A stretch of DNA of 40,471 nucleotides from JAVBKP01 sp031553975 (GTDB lineage Bacteria; Bacillota; Clostridia; Peptostreptococcales; Anaerovoracaceae): positions 1 to 40,471 of the forward strand of contig JAVBKP010000032.1 in assembly GCA_031553975.1 (NCBI GenBank), given 5' to 3'. The stretch's first letter is position 1; every line of letters starts with the position of its first letter. Made by a program: the position numbers and the translations under genes. Below the pieces are notes generated by a model. The model saw only the letters and a program-made list of their open reading frames with translations, made no database searches and was not told where the DNA came from. Of the stretch, positions 1-7,973 are shown piece by piece.

Positions 1-1454
1 CTTCAAATATGAACCGGTCACAGGCAGCTCAGATAGTAGAGCAACTAGATTCTATGGGATTAAAGGAAAAAAAGGATTATAAAATAAGCGAGGATGGGCT
101 AGAGATATATGTTAGAGAAGACAGAGCGCCTCGTATAAGAATAGATTTGGAAAGTGCAGGGGCTATACCTGAAGAGAGCCAAGGGTTTTCCCTATTTGAT
201 GACTTGAGCTTTACAGCTACGTCTACACAGTTAGATGTGACCAAGATGAGAGCGCTAAAAGGAGAACTTGAAACCACCATTAATAGTCTCAACGAAGTGC
301 GTTTTTCTGATGTAATTCTCAATTTGCCTGATGAAAGTGTATTTGAAAGAGAGCAAAAACAAGGTTCGGCTTCGGTTGTACTTGATTTAGAGCCAGGTGC
401 TGCATTGACGGCTGAACAAGTAAAAGCCATCGGTAGATTGGTTCAAAGATCTATACCGAATACACCATTGGAAAATATATCTATTACAGATAGAGATTTG
501 AATCTTTTAAGCGAGGGTATACTAGACGCAGATGGTAATTCAATTACTGGCTCGCAGGCGGTTCAGAGCAATTACCAACAAAAACTTCAATATGAAAAAA
601 ATCTTGAGAAGAAAATAGATTCTATGCTAGAAGGTGCCTTAGGACCAGGGAGAGCTTTGGTTGCCATAACAGCAGATCTTAATTTTGACGCAATTGAGCA
701 AACAACTACTAAATATGGAGATGAGAAAGTTAGAAGCTGGCAGGGTGCTTATGACGGAGACCAAGGTAGTATGATAGATCTAACTACTGGTCCTGTTGAT
801 GAGAATACCCAGTATCCTGTTGGATTCAATAACGCATCTCGTGCTGCCATTGATCATGCAGATGGTACAATCAACTATGAGATTGACTCTGATATTGTCA
901 ACAGAATCGGCGCCCAAGGCGGTGTGAATCAACTGTTTGTCTCAGTGATGATCGATGGTGAGCTTGAGCAGGCCGAGCTTGATCAGCTTCGAGGAACCAT
1001 TCGAACAGCAGCAGGCTATGTGGAGACCAGAGGTGACGTTGTTAACTTAATGTCATTGAAATTTGACAGGACAGAGCAAATAGCAAAACAAGAATTGATT
1101 GATAAAAAAGCTAAGAATGCACAGATACTATCAGTGGCAGGGCAAGTGGCGCAATACCTAGGTGTAGCAGGTGCCATTGGACTATTGTTATTAACTTTCT
1201 TCACACTACGAAGAAGACTCAATCAGACACAAGCCGTGCTGGACGAAGAAGATGCAGCCGAAATGGAAGTATTCCTCGCAGGTCAGCAAACTATGCAGCC
1301 TATTACTGTGGATGAGATTATCGAAGATGGTTCTCCTAAATTAAAACCACAGAAAGAAGATATAACGGAAAAAGAAATCAAACAATTTGCTAGCGATTCG
1401 CCAGACAAAGTGGCGGATATCATCAAAACATGGGTATTAAAGGATGAGGGGTGA
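1..1454 (+). CDS. fliF: Flagellar MS-ring protein FliF, 5'-truncated by the window edge
   Basis: FliF forms the MS ring in the cytoplasmic membrane, the platform for the export apparatus and for FliG. The frame is open to the window edge: the codons before the first ATG (position 9) read Ser-Asn, which fits the usual 'L(F/Y)SNM' segment after the N-terminal membrane helix. So the ATG at 9 is internal, and the true start with the first membrane helix lies upstream. Visible parts are the ring-building region (about residues 1-170 from position 9), a periplasmic stretch, a single C-terminal membrane helix (DNA about 1135-1210) followed by an Arg-rich stop-transfer, and a cytoplasmic tail ending in the FliG-binding 'DKVADIIKTWV' segment. 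It is the first gene seen of the fliFGHIJ run, 6 bases ahead of fliG. Confidence 0.97.
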   Translation, partial: SNMNRSQAAQIVEQLDSMGLKEKKDYKISEDGLEIYVREDRAPRIRIDLESAGAIPEESQGFSLFDDLSFTATSTQLDVTKMRALKGELETTINSLNEVRFSDVILNLPDESVFEREQKQGSASVVLDLEPGAALTAEQVKAIGRLVQRSIPNTPLENISITDRDLNLLSEGILDADGNSITGSQAVQSNYQQKLQYEKNLEKKIDSMLEGALGPGRALVAITADLNFDAIEQTTTKYGDEKVRSWQGAYDGDQGSMIDLTTGPVDENTQYPVGFNNASRAAIDHADGTINYEIDSDIVNRIGAQGGVNQLFVSVMIDGELEQAELDQLRGTIRTAAGYVETRGDVVNLMSLKFDRTEQIAKQELIDKKAKNAQILSVAGQVAQYLGVAGAIGLLLLTFFTLRRRLNQTQAVLDEEDAAEMEVFLAGQQTMQPITVDEIIEDGSPKLKPQKEDITEKEIKQFASDSPDKVADIIKTWVLKDEG

Positions 1455-1460
1455 TAATTC

Positions 1461-2483
1461 ATGGCTGTAATTACAAGTAGTGCTGGACTGACAGGAATAG
1501 AAAAAGCTGCTATACTAATGATTACATTAGGACCCGAATTATCCTCAAAGATTTTAAAGCAGCTTCCTGACGTTATGATTGAGAAGCTGACTTTTGAGAT
1601 AGCCAATATTACTCAAGTAGAGCCTAGAATTCGTCAAGAAATCATGTCTGAATTCATAGAAACACAGCGCGCTAGTAGTTATATTCGTGAAGGTGGGCTT
1701 GACTATGCAAAAGAGATATTGACAAAGGCCCTCGGGAACAAAAAGGCCGAGGAGATTATCTCTAATTCAGAAAGGCTTGCCCAAAAGAGAAGACCTTTTA
1801 TCTTGGCAAGAAAGACAGAACCCGTTCAGTTGTTAAAGACCATTGTCAACGAGCATCCACAAACCATTGCTTTAGTTCTATGTTTTTTACAACCTGAGAG
1901 AGCTGCACAAGTGCTATCAGGGTTACCGGATGAGTTAAAAGCCGATGTAGCGTATCGTATTGCTACAATGAATAAAACATCACCTAGAGTAATAAAACAA
2001 ATTGAAGTAATACTTGATAAAAAACTGCAAAATGTGTTAGAGGGAAACTTCGAGTCATATGGTGGTGTTAAGACTGTTGTAGATATTTTAAATGCAGTTA
2101 ACAGATCTACAGAGAAGAGTATCATGGAGGCACTTCATCGAGAGGATGCAGAGCTTGCAGATAAAATCAAAGATAGCATGTTCGTATTTGAAGATATTAT
2201 TGGACTTGATAATACGTATATCCAGCGTATACTTCGTGAAGTTGATAAGAATGACCTAGCATTAGCATTGAAAGGTTCAAACAAAGATGTACAAGATATT
2301 ATTCTCGGGAATTTATCTAAACGTGCAGCAGACACTTTGAAAGAAGATATGGAATTCATGGGTCCCGTACGTCTAACTGCTGTAGAAGAGGCCCAGCATA
2401 GGATTGTAGAAGTTATCAGACGTCTAGATGAGGCTAGAGAGATTGTAATCAATAGAGGAGGTCAAGATGCCGTTGTTGTATAA
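1461..2483 (+). CDS. fliG: Flagellar motor switch protein FliG
   Basis: FliG sits on the MS ring (FliF tail) and carries the torque-generating surface that faces the stator. At 340 residues it has the normal length. Visible signatures are the EHPQT motif in the middle domain (E131-T135), the 'MFVFEDI' segment and the charged C-terminal helix region (IQRILREVD and following), which matches the torque helix of characterised FliG proteins. These residues look intact, so a rotating motor is expected even though no stator (MotAB) and no FliM/FliN partner is encoded in this window. A GAGGGGTG ribosome site about 10 bases upstream supports the ATG. The 3' end overlaps fliH by 17 bases, which suggests translational coupling. 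Confidence 0.98.
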   Translation: MAVITSSAGLTGIEKAAILMITLGPELSSKILKQLPDVMIEKLTFEIANITQVEPRIRQEIMSEFIETQRASSYIREGGLDYAKEILTKALGNKKAEEIISNSERLAQKRRPFILARKTEPVQLLKTIVNEHPQTIALVLCFLQPERAAQVLSGLPDELKADVAYRIATMNKTSPRVIKQIEVILDKKLQNVLEGNFESYGGVKTVVDILNAVNRSTEKSIMEALHREDAELADKIKDSMFVFEDIIGLDNTYIQRILREVDKNDLALALKGSNKDVQDIILGNLSKRAADTLKEDMEFMGPVRLTAVEEAQHRIVEVIRRLDEAREIVINRGGQDAVVV

Positions 2484-3318
2484 CACTATACCGCAGGCAG
2501 GGCATAAGGCTGAGGTTAAAAAAATCGAACTATCTAGGCCATTGGAGGAGCTTGAGGAAGCACTAATTCTAGAAGGAATGAGTAAGACCAATGCTCTACA
2601 AAGCCAAGAAAATACGGCGAAAGCAAAAAAAGAAGCCCAAATGGAAGAAAGACTTCGAAGGGAACTGGAGATCACTATAAAAGACGAGGTGATGATTAAA
2701 ACACGCTCAGAGCGTGATGATATCTTGAGGAACGCCAAAATAGATGCAGAAGTGCAAGTGGAAAATGGGTTTGCCCAGGGATATGACCAAGGGTATGAGG
2801 AAGGTTTTCAAAAGGGCAGCCAAGAAGGCAGGGAAAAAGCTGTTTTCGATGCCCAAGAGGAAGCTAAAAAAATTCATAATGAAGCAGAGCTTATCAGGGA
2901 GCAGGCTAAAAATCTGTTGATAGCGGCTCATGAGAATTCCCTTGCTAGAGCCGACAAAAATCGTCAAGAGATAATTGACTTGTCGGTCAGCATAGCCAGT
3001 AAGATTATTCAAACTGAACTTACATTAAATTCTGATATAATGATAAACATAGTAGAACAAGCATGTAAAGAATTTAAGCGTAAAAAACAGGTGGTTATAA
3101 ATGTCAACCCAGACCAAGCAGAGCAATTAGAAGCATCTCTTTCAACGTTAAGTAAGATTTGTCCCAATGCAGAGCTCTTGGTTTTGCGAGACGAAGCAAT
3201 AGAGGCGTTTGGATGCATTATAGAGAGTGACACAACAATTTTAGATGGACAAATAACAACACAGCTGGAAAATGTTAAAAATATTTTAATAAGGATAGCG
3301 GGAGAAAGTGATGAGTAA
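2467..3318 (+). CDS. fliH: Flagellar export ATPase regulator FliH
   Basis: FliH is the stator-like regulator that holds the export ATPase FliI as an inactive complex and docks it at the export gate. It has an acidic and basic coiled-coil N-terminal half, then the hallmark run of glycine repeats (GxxxG type, around residues 101-122, with Tyr, Glu and Gln between the glycines), then an alpha/beta C-terminal domain like the V-type ATPase E subunit. The start is set by a strong AGAGGAGG site 5-12 bases before ATG 2467, inside the end of fliG. It overlaps fliI by 8 bases. Sequence conservation in this family is low; the call rests on the glycine repeats and the position between fliG and fliI. Confidence 0.93.
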   Translation: MPLLYNTIPQAGHKAEVKKIELSRPLEELEEALILEGMSKTNALQSQENTAKAKKEAQMEERLRRELEITIKDEVMIKTRSERDDILRNAKIDAEVQVENGFAQGYDQGYEEGFQKGSQEGREKAVFDAQEEAKKIHNEAELIREQAKNLLIAAHENSLARADKNRQEIIDLSVSIASKIIQTELTLNSDIMINIVEQACKEFKRKKQVVINVNPDQAEQLEASLSTLSKICPNAELLVLRDEAIEAFGCIIESDTTILDGQITTQLENVKNILIRIAGESDE

Positions 3319-4621
3319 TTCAATCCCTTTTGATCAGTATATAAAAGTCGTGCAACAGCACGACTTTTATCGCAGAGAAGGAAAAATTAGCCAAGTAATA
3401 GGACTAACCATACAGGTAGAAGGCATAAAGGCCTTTGTAGGCGAGCTCTGCAAAATATATATAGAAGGCGGGCCTGTAGTAGATGCTGAGGTGGTAGGCT
3501 TTAGTGAAGACAAAGTGCTAGTCATGCCACTAGGTGAGTTAGCCGGCATATCCCCTGGTAGCAGAGTTTACGCCACAGGGCAGACACTGACTGTAAAGGT
3601 GGGGGAAAACCTTCGTGGCAAGGTCCTAGACGGGCTTGGACGGCCTATGGACGGTGAAGACATACCATTGAATGAAGAAGTGAGTATTTATAACAAACCC
3701 TCCAATCCATTTACCAGACAACCTATCGGCACACCAATGAAAACTGGAGTTAGAGCCATCGACGGCATGCTTACAGTAGCCCAAGGTCAGCGTATGGGCA
3801 TATTTGCAGGGAGTGGCGTGGGAAAAAGTACGCTAATTGGAAAAATATGCAAAAATTCCTCTGCGGATATAAATGTTGTCTGCCTTTTGGGTGAGCGTAA
3901 CCGTGAGCTACAAGATGTACTATACCACGACCTAGGAGAAGAAGGATTGAAGCGTTCGGTGGTAGTGTGCGCTACCTCTGATCAGCCGGCACTTGTCAGG
4001 CTAAAAAGTGCCTATGTAGCTACATCTGTCGCTGAGTATTTTAGAGATAGAGGCTACAATGTGATGCTGGTAATGGACTCGGTGACACGTTTTGCCATGG
4101 CACAAAGGGAAATAGGTTTAGCCATAGGAGAGCCACCGGCCACAAAAGGATATACACCGTCTGTATTTGCAGCATTGCCTAAACTGTTAGAACGTTCAGG
4201 GACAGGTGAGATTGGGTCCATTACGGCATTTTATGCTGTTCTTGTAGAAGGGGATGACTTTAATGAACCGATTTCAGATACTGTGAGAGGAATACTAGAT
4301 GGGCATATTCTACTATCTAGAAAACTAGCCGCTAAGAACCATTTTCCAGCAATAGATGTTAGTGGGAGCATCAGCAGGGTCATGGGGGCGGTTACCAGCA
4401 AAGAGCATAGAGCTGTGGCAGGAGAAATCCGCAACTGCCTTGCCACATATGAAAAGTCGGAAGACCTAATCAGCGTAGGGGCGTATGTGCCAGGAGCCAA
4501 TCCGAGCTTAGATAAAGCGGTCAAGCTATACGATCCCATCAATCAGTTCCTAAAGCAGACAAATGAAGAGACAACGCCCTTTGAGGAAACAGTTGAGTTA
4601 ATGAAGGCAATCGTATTATAA
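3311..4621 (+). CDS. fliI: Flagellum-specific ATPase FliI
   Basis: FliI is the F1-beta-like ATPase that powers and unloads substrate-chaperone complexes at the flagellar type III export gate. The protein has an N-terminal beta-barrel, a Walker A loop (AGSGVGKST, about residues 166-174) and a Walker B strand (VMLVMDS), with the usual length of about 436. Two start codons lie side by side, GTG 3308 and ATG 3311; the GGGAG site at 3300-3304 is better spaced for ATG 3311. Oddity: codons 11-20 contain a perfect 13-bp inverted repeat with a 4-base loop (see separate entry), only 30 bases from the start codon. Confidence 0.98.
   Translation: MSNSIPFDQYIKVVQQHDFYRREGKISQVIGLTIQVEGIKAFVGELCKIYIEGGPVVDAEVVGFSEDKVLVMPLGELAGISPGSRVYATGQTLTVKVGENLRGKVLDGLGRPMDGEDIPLNEEVSIYNKPSNPFTRQPIGTPMKTGVRAIDGMLTVAQGQRMGIFAGSGVGKSTLIGKICKNSSADINVVCLLGERNRELQDVLYHDLGEEGLKRSVVVCATSDQPALVRLKSAYVATSVAEYFRDRGYNVMLVMDSVTRFAMAQREIGLAIGEPPATKGYTPSVFAALPKLLERSGTGEIGSITAFYAVLVEGDDFNEPISDTVRGILDGHILLSRKLAAKNHFPAIDVSGSISRVMGAVTSKEHRAVAGEIRNCLATYEKSEDLISVGAYVPGANPSLDKAVKLYDPINQFLKQTNEETTPFEETVELMKAIVL
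3341..3370. repeat. Perfect 13-bp inverted repeat inside the start of fliI
   Basis: ATAAAAGTCGTGC (3341-3353) is followed by the loop AACA and its exact reverse complement (3358-3370). On the mRNA this forms a strong tetraloop hairpin beginning 30 bases after the fliI start codon. The right arm ends in four U residues, which makes it resemble an intrinsic terminator. It also encodes part of the FliI N-terminus (VVQQHDFY). Confidence 0.85.
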
Positions 4622-4632
4622 GAGGAAAATAA

Positions 4633-5070
4633 ATGGCAATTAAATTCAAATATTCTATGGAGAGCATACTTCAATATAGGCAATATACTGAGGATGAGAA
4701 AAAAATGCAGCTTGCAAAATTTACCATGGAACTTAACAAGGAAAAACAAGGCTTAGTGGATTTGCAAAACTCCATAGAATCGGCCGTAGAGCAAAAACTG
4801 TCAAAAGTGAAGTATAATGTGTCAGATGAGATCATGTTTGTTGGGCATATGGAAAGTTTTGAGCGTAAACTAGTAAAGCAGAGGGCTACTGTAGTTGAGG
4901 CGGAGCGAAAAGTAGAAAGAGCCAGGAAAGAGTTAGAGGAAGCCACTAAAGATAGGAAAATTATGGAATCTTTAGGGGAAAAAGAATTTAATAGATTTGT
5001 GGCAGATTTAGATGCGAAAGAGGCAAAAGAGTTAGACGATATGGTAACCACTCGGTTCAATAGAGCATAA
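4633..5070 (+). CDS. fliJ: Flagellar export protein FliJ
   Basis: FliJ is a small coiled-coil protein that sits in the centre of the FliI hexamer, like the gamma stalk of F1, and escorts chaperones to FlhA. The 145-residue product is almost entirely charged heptad-type helix (for example the EAERKVERARKELEEA segment), starts with the typical 'F-x-Y-S-M-E-S-I-L-x-Y-R' type N-terminus, and directly follows fliI with 11 bases between them. An AGAGGAAA ribosome site precedes the ATG. The identification depends on size, coiled coil and position. It ends the first gene block; a terminator-like hairpin overlaps its stop codon and a putative promoter follows. Confidence 0.92.
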   Translation: MAIKFKYSMESILQYRQYTEDEKKMQLAKFTMELNKEKQGLVDLQNSIESAVEQKLSKVKYNVSDEIMFVGHMESFERKLVKQRATVVEAERKVERARKELEEATKDRKIMESLGEKEFNRFVADLDAKEAKELDDMVTTRFNRA

Positions 5071-5092
5071 GTTCTAGAAGGCCGAGTTTTTT
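5050..5092 (+). terminator. Weak terminator overlapping the fliJ stop codon
   Basis: ACTCGG (5050-5055) pairs with CCGAGT (5082-5087), an inner TAGA/TCTA stem (5061-5064 with 5073-5076) can form in the loop, and the structure ends in TTTTTT. The stem is interrupted, so strength is uncertain, but it sits just before a putative promoter for fliK. Confidence 0.45.
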
Positions 5093-5137
5093 AATTAGAA
5101 TAGTATATTACAAATTGATTAAAATCCAAAATTCCAA

Positions 5138-5166
5138 TTGCTTTTTGCCTAGCCCCATAGTAAAAT
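5138..5166 (+). promoter_or_regulatory. Putative sigma-A promoter for fliK
   Basis: TTGCTT (5138-5143), a 17-base spacer and TAAAAT (5161-5166) match the -35/-10 layout with 3-4 of 6 and 5 of 6 consensus bases. A 5-bp hairpin GTAGA/TCTAC (5168-5183) lies at the expected transcription start. It occupies the only real gap in the early flagellar genes (about 140 bases), consistent with a second transcription unit starting at fliK. Confidence 0.5.
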
Positions 5167-5209
5167 AGTAGATGTGATTCTACAAATATTTCTGAGGGAA
5201 GGAGGAATT

Positions 5210-6877
5210 ATGCAGGCTAATGCCGCACAAAACGTCGCTGTCAGAAATCAGACACTGACAGAATCTGGCGCTTCAAGAAAGAACCAGAATATCGTTAACG
5301 ATACATTTGTGGACATTCTCGATAGTCTTCAAAGTAGCATGGGAGATTCAGCCACCGCCACTAACACAGGCACACAGTCAGGTTATATGGCGCAAAACAC
5401 TGATACCGCGCAAAACTATGAAGTAGAGAATAATTATCAACAAAGCGATGGTAATTACACAAATGGCACCAATGTTAACAACACCAACAATGAAGCGAAT
5501 ACACCGCAAAATCATCAAACTTCGGAGGGTCATTCCGATAAGGTGGATGAGACCCACAATGGAACCCAAAAGGTTGATGAAAAAGATCATGGCAAAGTGG
5601 ACGAGACCCACAAGCATGACAAAAAGGTGGATTCTACTGAAGGAAAAACTGCTGATGACAAGTTATCAAAAGCAGATGGCGAGGGACATGAGGTAAAAGA
5701 CAAAATCAAAAAGTTGGCTGATACGGCGAATGAAATGGCAGCAATGCTACAGCAGATGCTTACAGCAAACAAGCAGGTGAGTCAAAATACCAATGTCAAT
5801 CCAGAGAATGTTACAAAAGCAATCAAACTTCTAAAAGAGGTGGCTGCCACTGACAATCTCACGGATGCCAAAGAGTTAATGTCAAAGCTGAACGCACTAA
5901 TAAAACAGGATCCTGAATTGGCCAAAATGGTTTCCAAAGCTGGAAATACCATGGCGGGTAAGAACGAAAGTTTGAAAAATCAGATTGGTGAGATGATGTC
6001 TCAACTTGATCCGAATTTTAAACTAGAAGTAAGACAGAATACTGATAAGAAAGCGAATAAAAGCGAAGTTGACTCGAAAGCCAAGGATGACTTTAGTTTC
6101 CTAGAATCTTTCAAATCCTACTCTGCTAACAAGTGGAATAGCAAATCTTCTAACGAGATGAAAGAGGGACAAGGAAACGCAGAGAATATCCCTGCAAAGA
6201 CCAATCTTAATAGCAATAATGCCAAAACAAGTTCTTTTGAGGTAGAGATGAAAGCCTTTATGCATGGCCGAAATTTTGAAATGAAAACAGAGAGAACCAA
6301 TACTGGCAAGACTGCGGGAGAGCAAGGTCTTGAGGGAATAACTTCTGGTCATAAGATGATGAAAAACCAACATGCCAATCTAACCAATGCTGCAGTGAAT
6401 AAAGGTGCAAACCAAGAAGCTGTAATTAAAAACTTCAAAGAAGTGCAAGCTATGGTAGATCAGCAGATGGTACAGGTGAAAGAGACTTCATCTTCATCCA
6501 TGACATTAAAGTTAAATCCAGTAGAATTAGGAAAAATAAACATTCAGCTTGAGCTACTAGACAATGGTAAGTTGCAAGGCAAAATATTTGTAGAAAATGA
6601 AATCACAAAACAAAATTTACAACAACAAATGGAAGTGCTAAAAGATCAGATTAAGGCCCAAGGCGTTACTCTTGAGAATTTTGAACTAAACTTAGGAACA
6701 GGTGACAGTGGTCAAAACTTCCAAGGTTTTAATGAACAAAGACAATCAAATAATCAGAGCAATAAAAGCAATGCTTCTTTCGCAGATTTTTCATATGACG
6801 ACGAAATGAGCAACCAACTTCAATCTGATATATCACAAACAGTCAGTGCAAATAGCAAATTGAACATGTTAGTCTAG
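5210..6877 (+). CDS. fliK: Flagellar hook-length control protein FliK
   Basis: FliK is exported during hook growth, measures hook length and flips FlhB from rod/hook to filament substrates. The start is ATG 5210, seated 4 bases after a GGAAGGAGG site; a longer upstream reading (from 5174) runs through that site and is not likely. The 555-residue product has a Gln/Asn/Thr-rich exported N-terminus, a low-complexity stretch of imperfect 'KVDE-THN' repeats (about residues 109-145), helical middle parts, and the conserved C-terminal hook domain (Flg_hook; 'SMTLKLNPVELGKINIQLEL', then a long helix and 'GVTLENFELNLG'). The disordered, repetitive N-terminal half is expected for a molecular ruler. flgD follows after 13 bases. 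Confidence 0.94.
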   Translation: MQANAAQNVAVRNQTLTESGASRKNQNIVNDTFVDILDSLQSSMGDSATATNTGTQSGYMAQNTDTAQNYEVENNYQQSDGNYTNGTNVNNTNNEANTPQNHQTSEGHSDKVDETHNGTQKVDEKDHGKVDETHKHDKKVDSTEGKTADDKLSKADGEGHEVKDKIKKLADTANEMAAMLQQMLTANKQVSQNTNVNPENVTKAIKLLKEVAATDNLTDAKELMSKLNALIKQDPELAKMVSKAGNTMAGKNESLKNQIGEMMSQLDPNFKLEVRQNTDKKANKSEVDSKAKDDFSFLESFKSYSANKWNSKSSNEMKEGQGNAENIPAKTNLNSNNAKTSSFEVEMKAFMHGRNFEMKTERTNTGKTAGEQGLEGITSGHKMMKNQHANLTNAAVNKGANQEAVIKNFKEVQAMVDQQMVQVKETSSSSMTLKLNPVELGKINIQLELLDNGKLQGKIFVENEITKQNLQQQMEVLKDQIKAQGVTLENFELNLGTGDSGQNFQGFNEQRQSNNQSNKSNASFADFSYDDEMSNQLQSDISQTVSANSKLNMLV

Positions 6878-6890
6878 GAGGTGGATGAAT

Positions 6891-7424
6891 ATGGCAGATA
6901 CAACAGTTAACGGAGCAACCAGTTCAGACCTAATAGACCCGTTTACCAGATCAGTAAAAAAGGGAGACCAGTACGGTAAAGATACATTTTTAAAAATCTT
7001 GACTGCACAGCTTCAATACCAAGATCCAATGGAAGGCGGAGATACTACCCAGTTCATAAGCCAAATGGCGCAGTTCACATCTCTAGAGCAAATGCAGCAA
7101 CTAAATACTTCATTCCAAAGTTTGGCATCCAAACAAGATATCTTAACAGGTAGCATGTGGATGGGCAAAACAGCAATGATAGAGAGTGAAGATGGAACAA
7201 CCGCATCAGGTGTTGTGCAAGGGTTTGCAATAGATGCTGAAGCAGGATTGCTATTGGCAATAAATGGTAAAATGTATAGTATCAATGATGTCATAGCAGT
7301 GAAAGAAACAGTGGCAACTACACCAGAAACCAATGAAACAGGAACTGGAACTACGACAGGTACACAAACACCACCAGCTGAGAATGATCCAAATGAAACC
7401 AATACCGATGGAGGAAGTGATTAA
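6891..7424 (+). CDS. flgD: Flagellar hook assembly (cap) protein FlgD
   Basis: FlgD is the transient cap under which hook subunits polymerise. The N-terminal motif 'KDTFLKILTAQLQYQDPMEGGDTTQF' region (given here in part) with the following 'FTSLEQMQQLN' is the family hallmark. ATG 6891 is chosen because the AGGAGG site at 6876-6881 is 9 bases away, against 3 for the alternative ATG 6885. At 177 residues it is short, as in many Firmicutes, and lacks the large Ig/Tudor-like C-terminus of enteric FlgD. Instead it ends in a Thr/Gly/Pro/Asn-rich tail from about residue 145. The next gene begins one base after its stop. Confidence 0.95.
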   Translation: MADTTVNGATSSDLIDPFTRSVKKGDQYGKDTFLKILTAQLQYQDPMEGGDTTQFISQMAQFTSLEQMQQLNTSFQSLASKQDILTGSMWMGKTAMIESEDGTTASGVVQGFAIDAEAGLLLAINGKMYSINDVIAVKETVATTPETNETGTGTTTGTQTPPAENDPNETNTDGGSD

Positions 7425-7425
7425 C

Positions 7426-7824
7426 ATGGCAACTTATAGAGTTAACCACGGACAAATCATTCAAACAGGCGGTATAGACCAAAGTCAAAAACCAAGACAA
7501 ACAGAAAAGCTTGTTGAAGGTCAAAAGTCCTTCAAAGAAATACTTGATGGTAGTATAAAAGAAAAATCAGAAGTTAAGCTTTCCTTCCATGCACAACAAA
7601 GACTTGATCAAAGAAATATCAAGCTAGATGAAGCTGACATGTCAGCAATTAAAGACGCAATGGAAAAGGCAGAGAAAAAAGGTGCTAAAGATGCATTACT
7701 CCTATACAAGGATTTAGCTTTAGTTACAAGCATCAAGAACAAGACGATTATTACTGCAGTGGATTCAAAAAGCGCAGATGAGAATGTTTTTACAAATATA
7801 GATAGCGCAGTACTAGTCAGATAA
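7426..7824 (+). CDS. Conserved flagellar operon protein, TIGR02530-like
   Basis: This is a 132-residue protein that, in Firmicutes, lies between flgD and flgE; the family (TIGR02530) is named only from its position and its molecular job is not established. ATG 7426 follows a GAGGAAG site and comes one base after the flgD stop; an upstream in-frame reading from 7333 overlaps flgD and is rejected. The family core is seen in 'VKLSFHAQQRLDQRNIKLDE' and a following long helix, then 'ALLLYKDLALVTSIKNKTII', which forms a compact alpha/beta domain. The N-terminal 40 residues are polar and probably flexible. A role in hook assembly is inferred from the neighbours only. Confidence 0.85.
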   Translation: MATYRVNHGQIIQTGGIDQSQKPRQTEKLVEGQKSFKEILDGSIKEKSEVKLSFHAQQRLDQRNIKLDEADMSAIKDAMEKAEKKGAKDALLLYKDLALVTSIKNKTIITAVDSKSADENVFTNIDSAVLVR

Positions 7825-7973
7825 TTAAATAGGTTGTGGGCCGGACCTCCTAGAGGGAGCCCTAGTGGTGATGACTGATAGATTCACCGCTCGCTAAGGA
7901 TTTGCGATTGTTATAATCGCAAAATGCGGCATTTTGTGCCCAAAAGTGGCTGCCGTATTGGAGGTATTTTTTA
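7825..7973 (+). promoter_or_regulatory. Structured 5' leader of flgE with anti-Shine-Dalgarno
   Basis: The 149 bases between the TIGR02530-like gene and flgE contain no ORF but dense structure. Hairpins seen: GGGC 7838-7841 with GCCC 7859-7862, enclosing CCTC 7846-7849 with GAGG 7853-7856; AGTGGTGA 7864-7871 with TCACCGCT 7884-7891 (8 bp, one G-U); TTTGCGATT 7901-7909 with AATCGCAAA 7915-7923 (9 bp, perfect); ATGCGGC 7924-7930 with GCCGTAT 7952-7958, enclosing TTTTG/CAAAA. The flgE ribosome site GGAGGT (7960-7965) is exactly complementary to ACCTCC (7845-7850), which can instead pair inside the first hairpin. This is the layout of a translational on/off switch. It does not match any riboswitch consensus I recognise. 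Confidence 0.6.

Noticed and set aside
9..11. ATG at position 9 as the fliF start
   Set aside because: The frame continues to the edge with the conserved Ser-Asn before it and the N-terminal membrane helix is missing, so the gene is cut by the window.
5448..5696. 82-codon alternative frame inside fliK
   Set aside because: It lies in the low-complexity repeat part of fliK, has no ribosome site and encodes a repetitive basic peptide; a shadow of the repeats.
7861..7900. Resemblance of the flgE leader to a hammerhead core (CTGATAGA) or to a fluoride or c-di-GMP riboswitch
   Set aside because: The hammerhead core needs CTGATGA and a matching GAAA segment, which are absent. The GACGCAAAGCC element of the c-di-GMP-I class and the spacing of the fluoride class are also absent.
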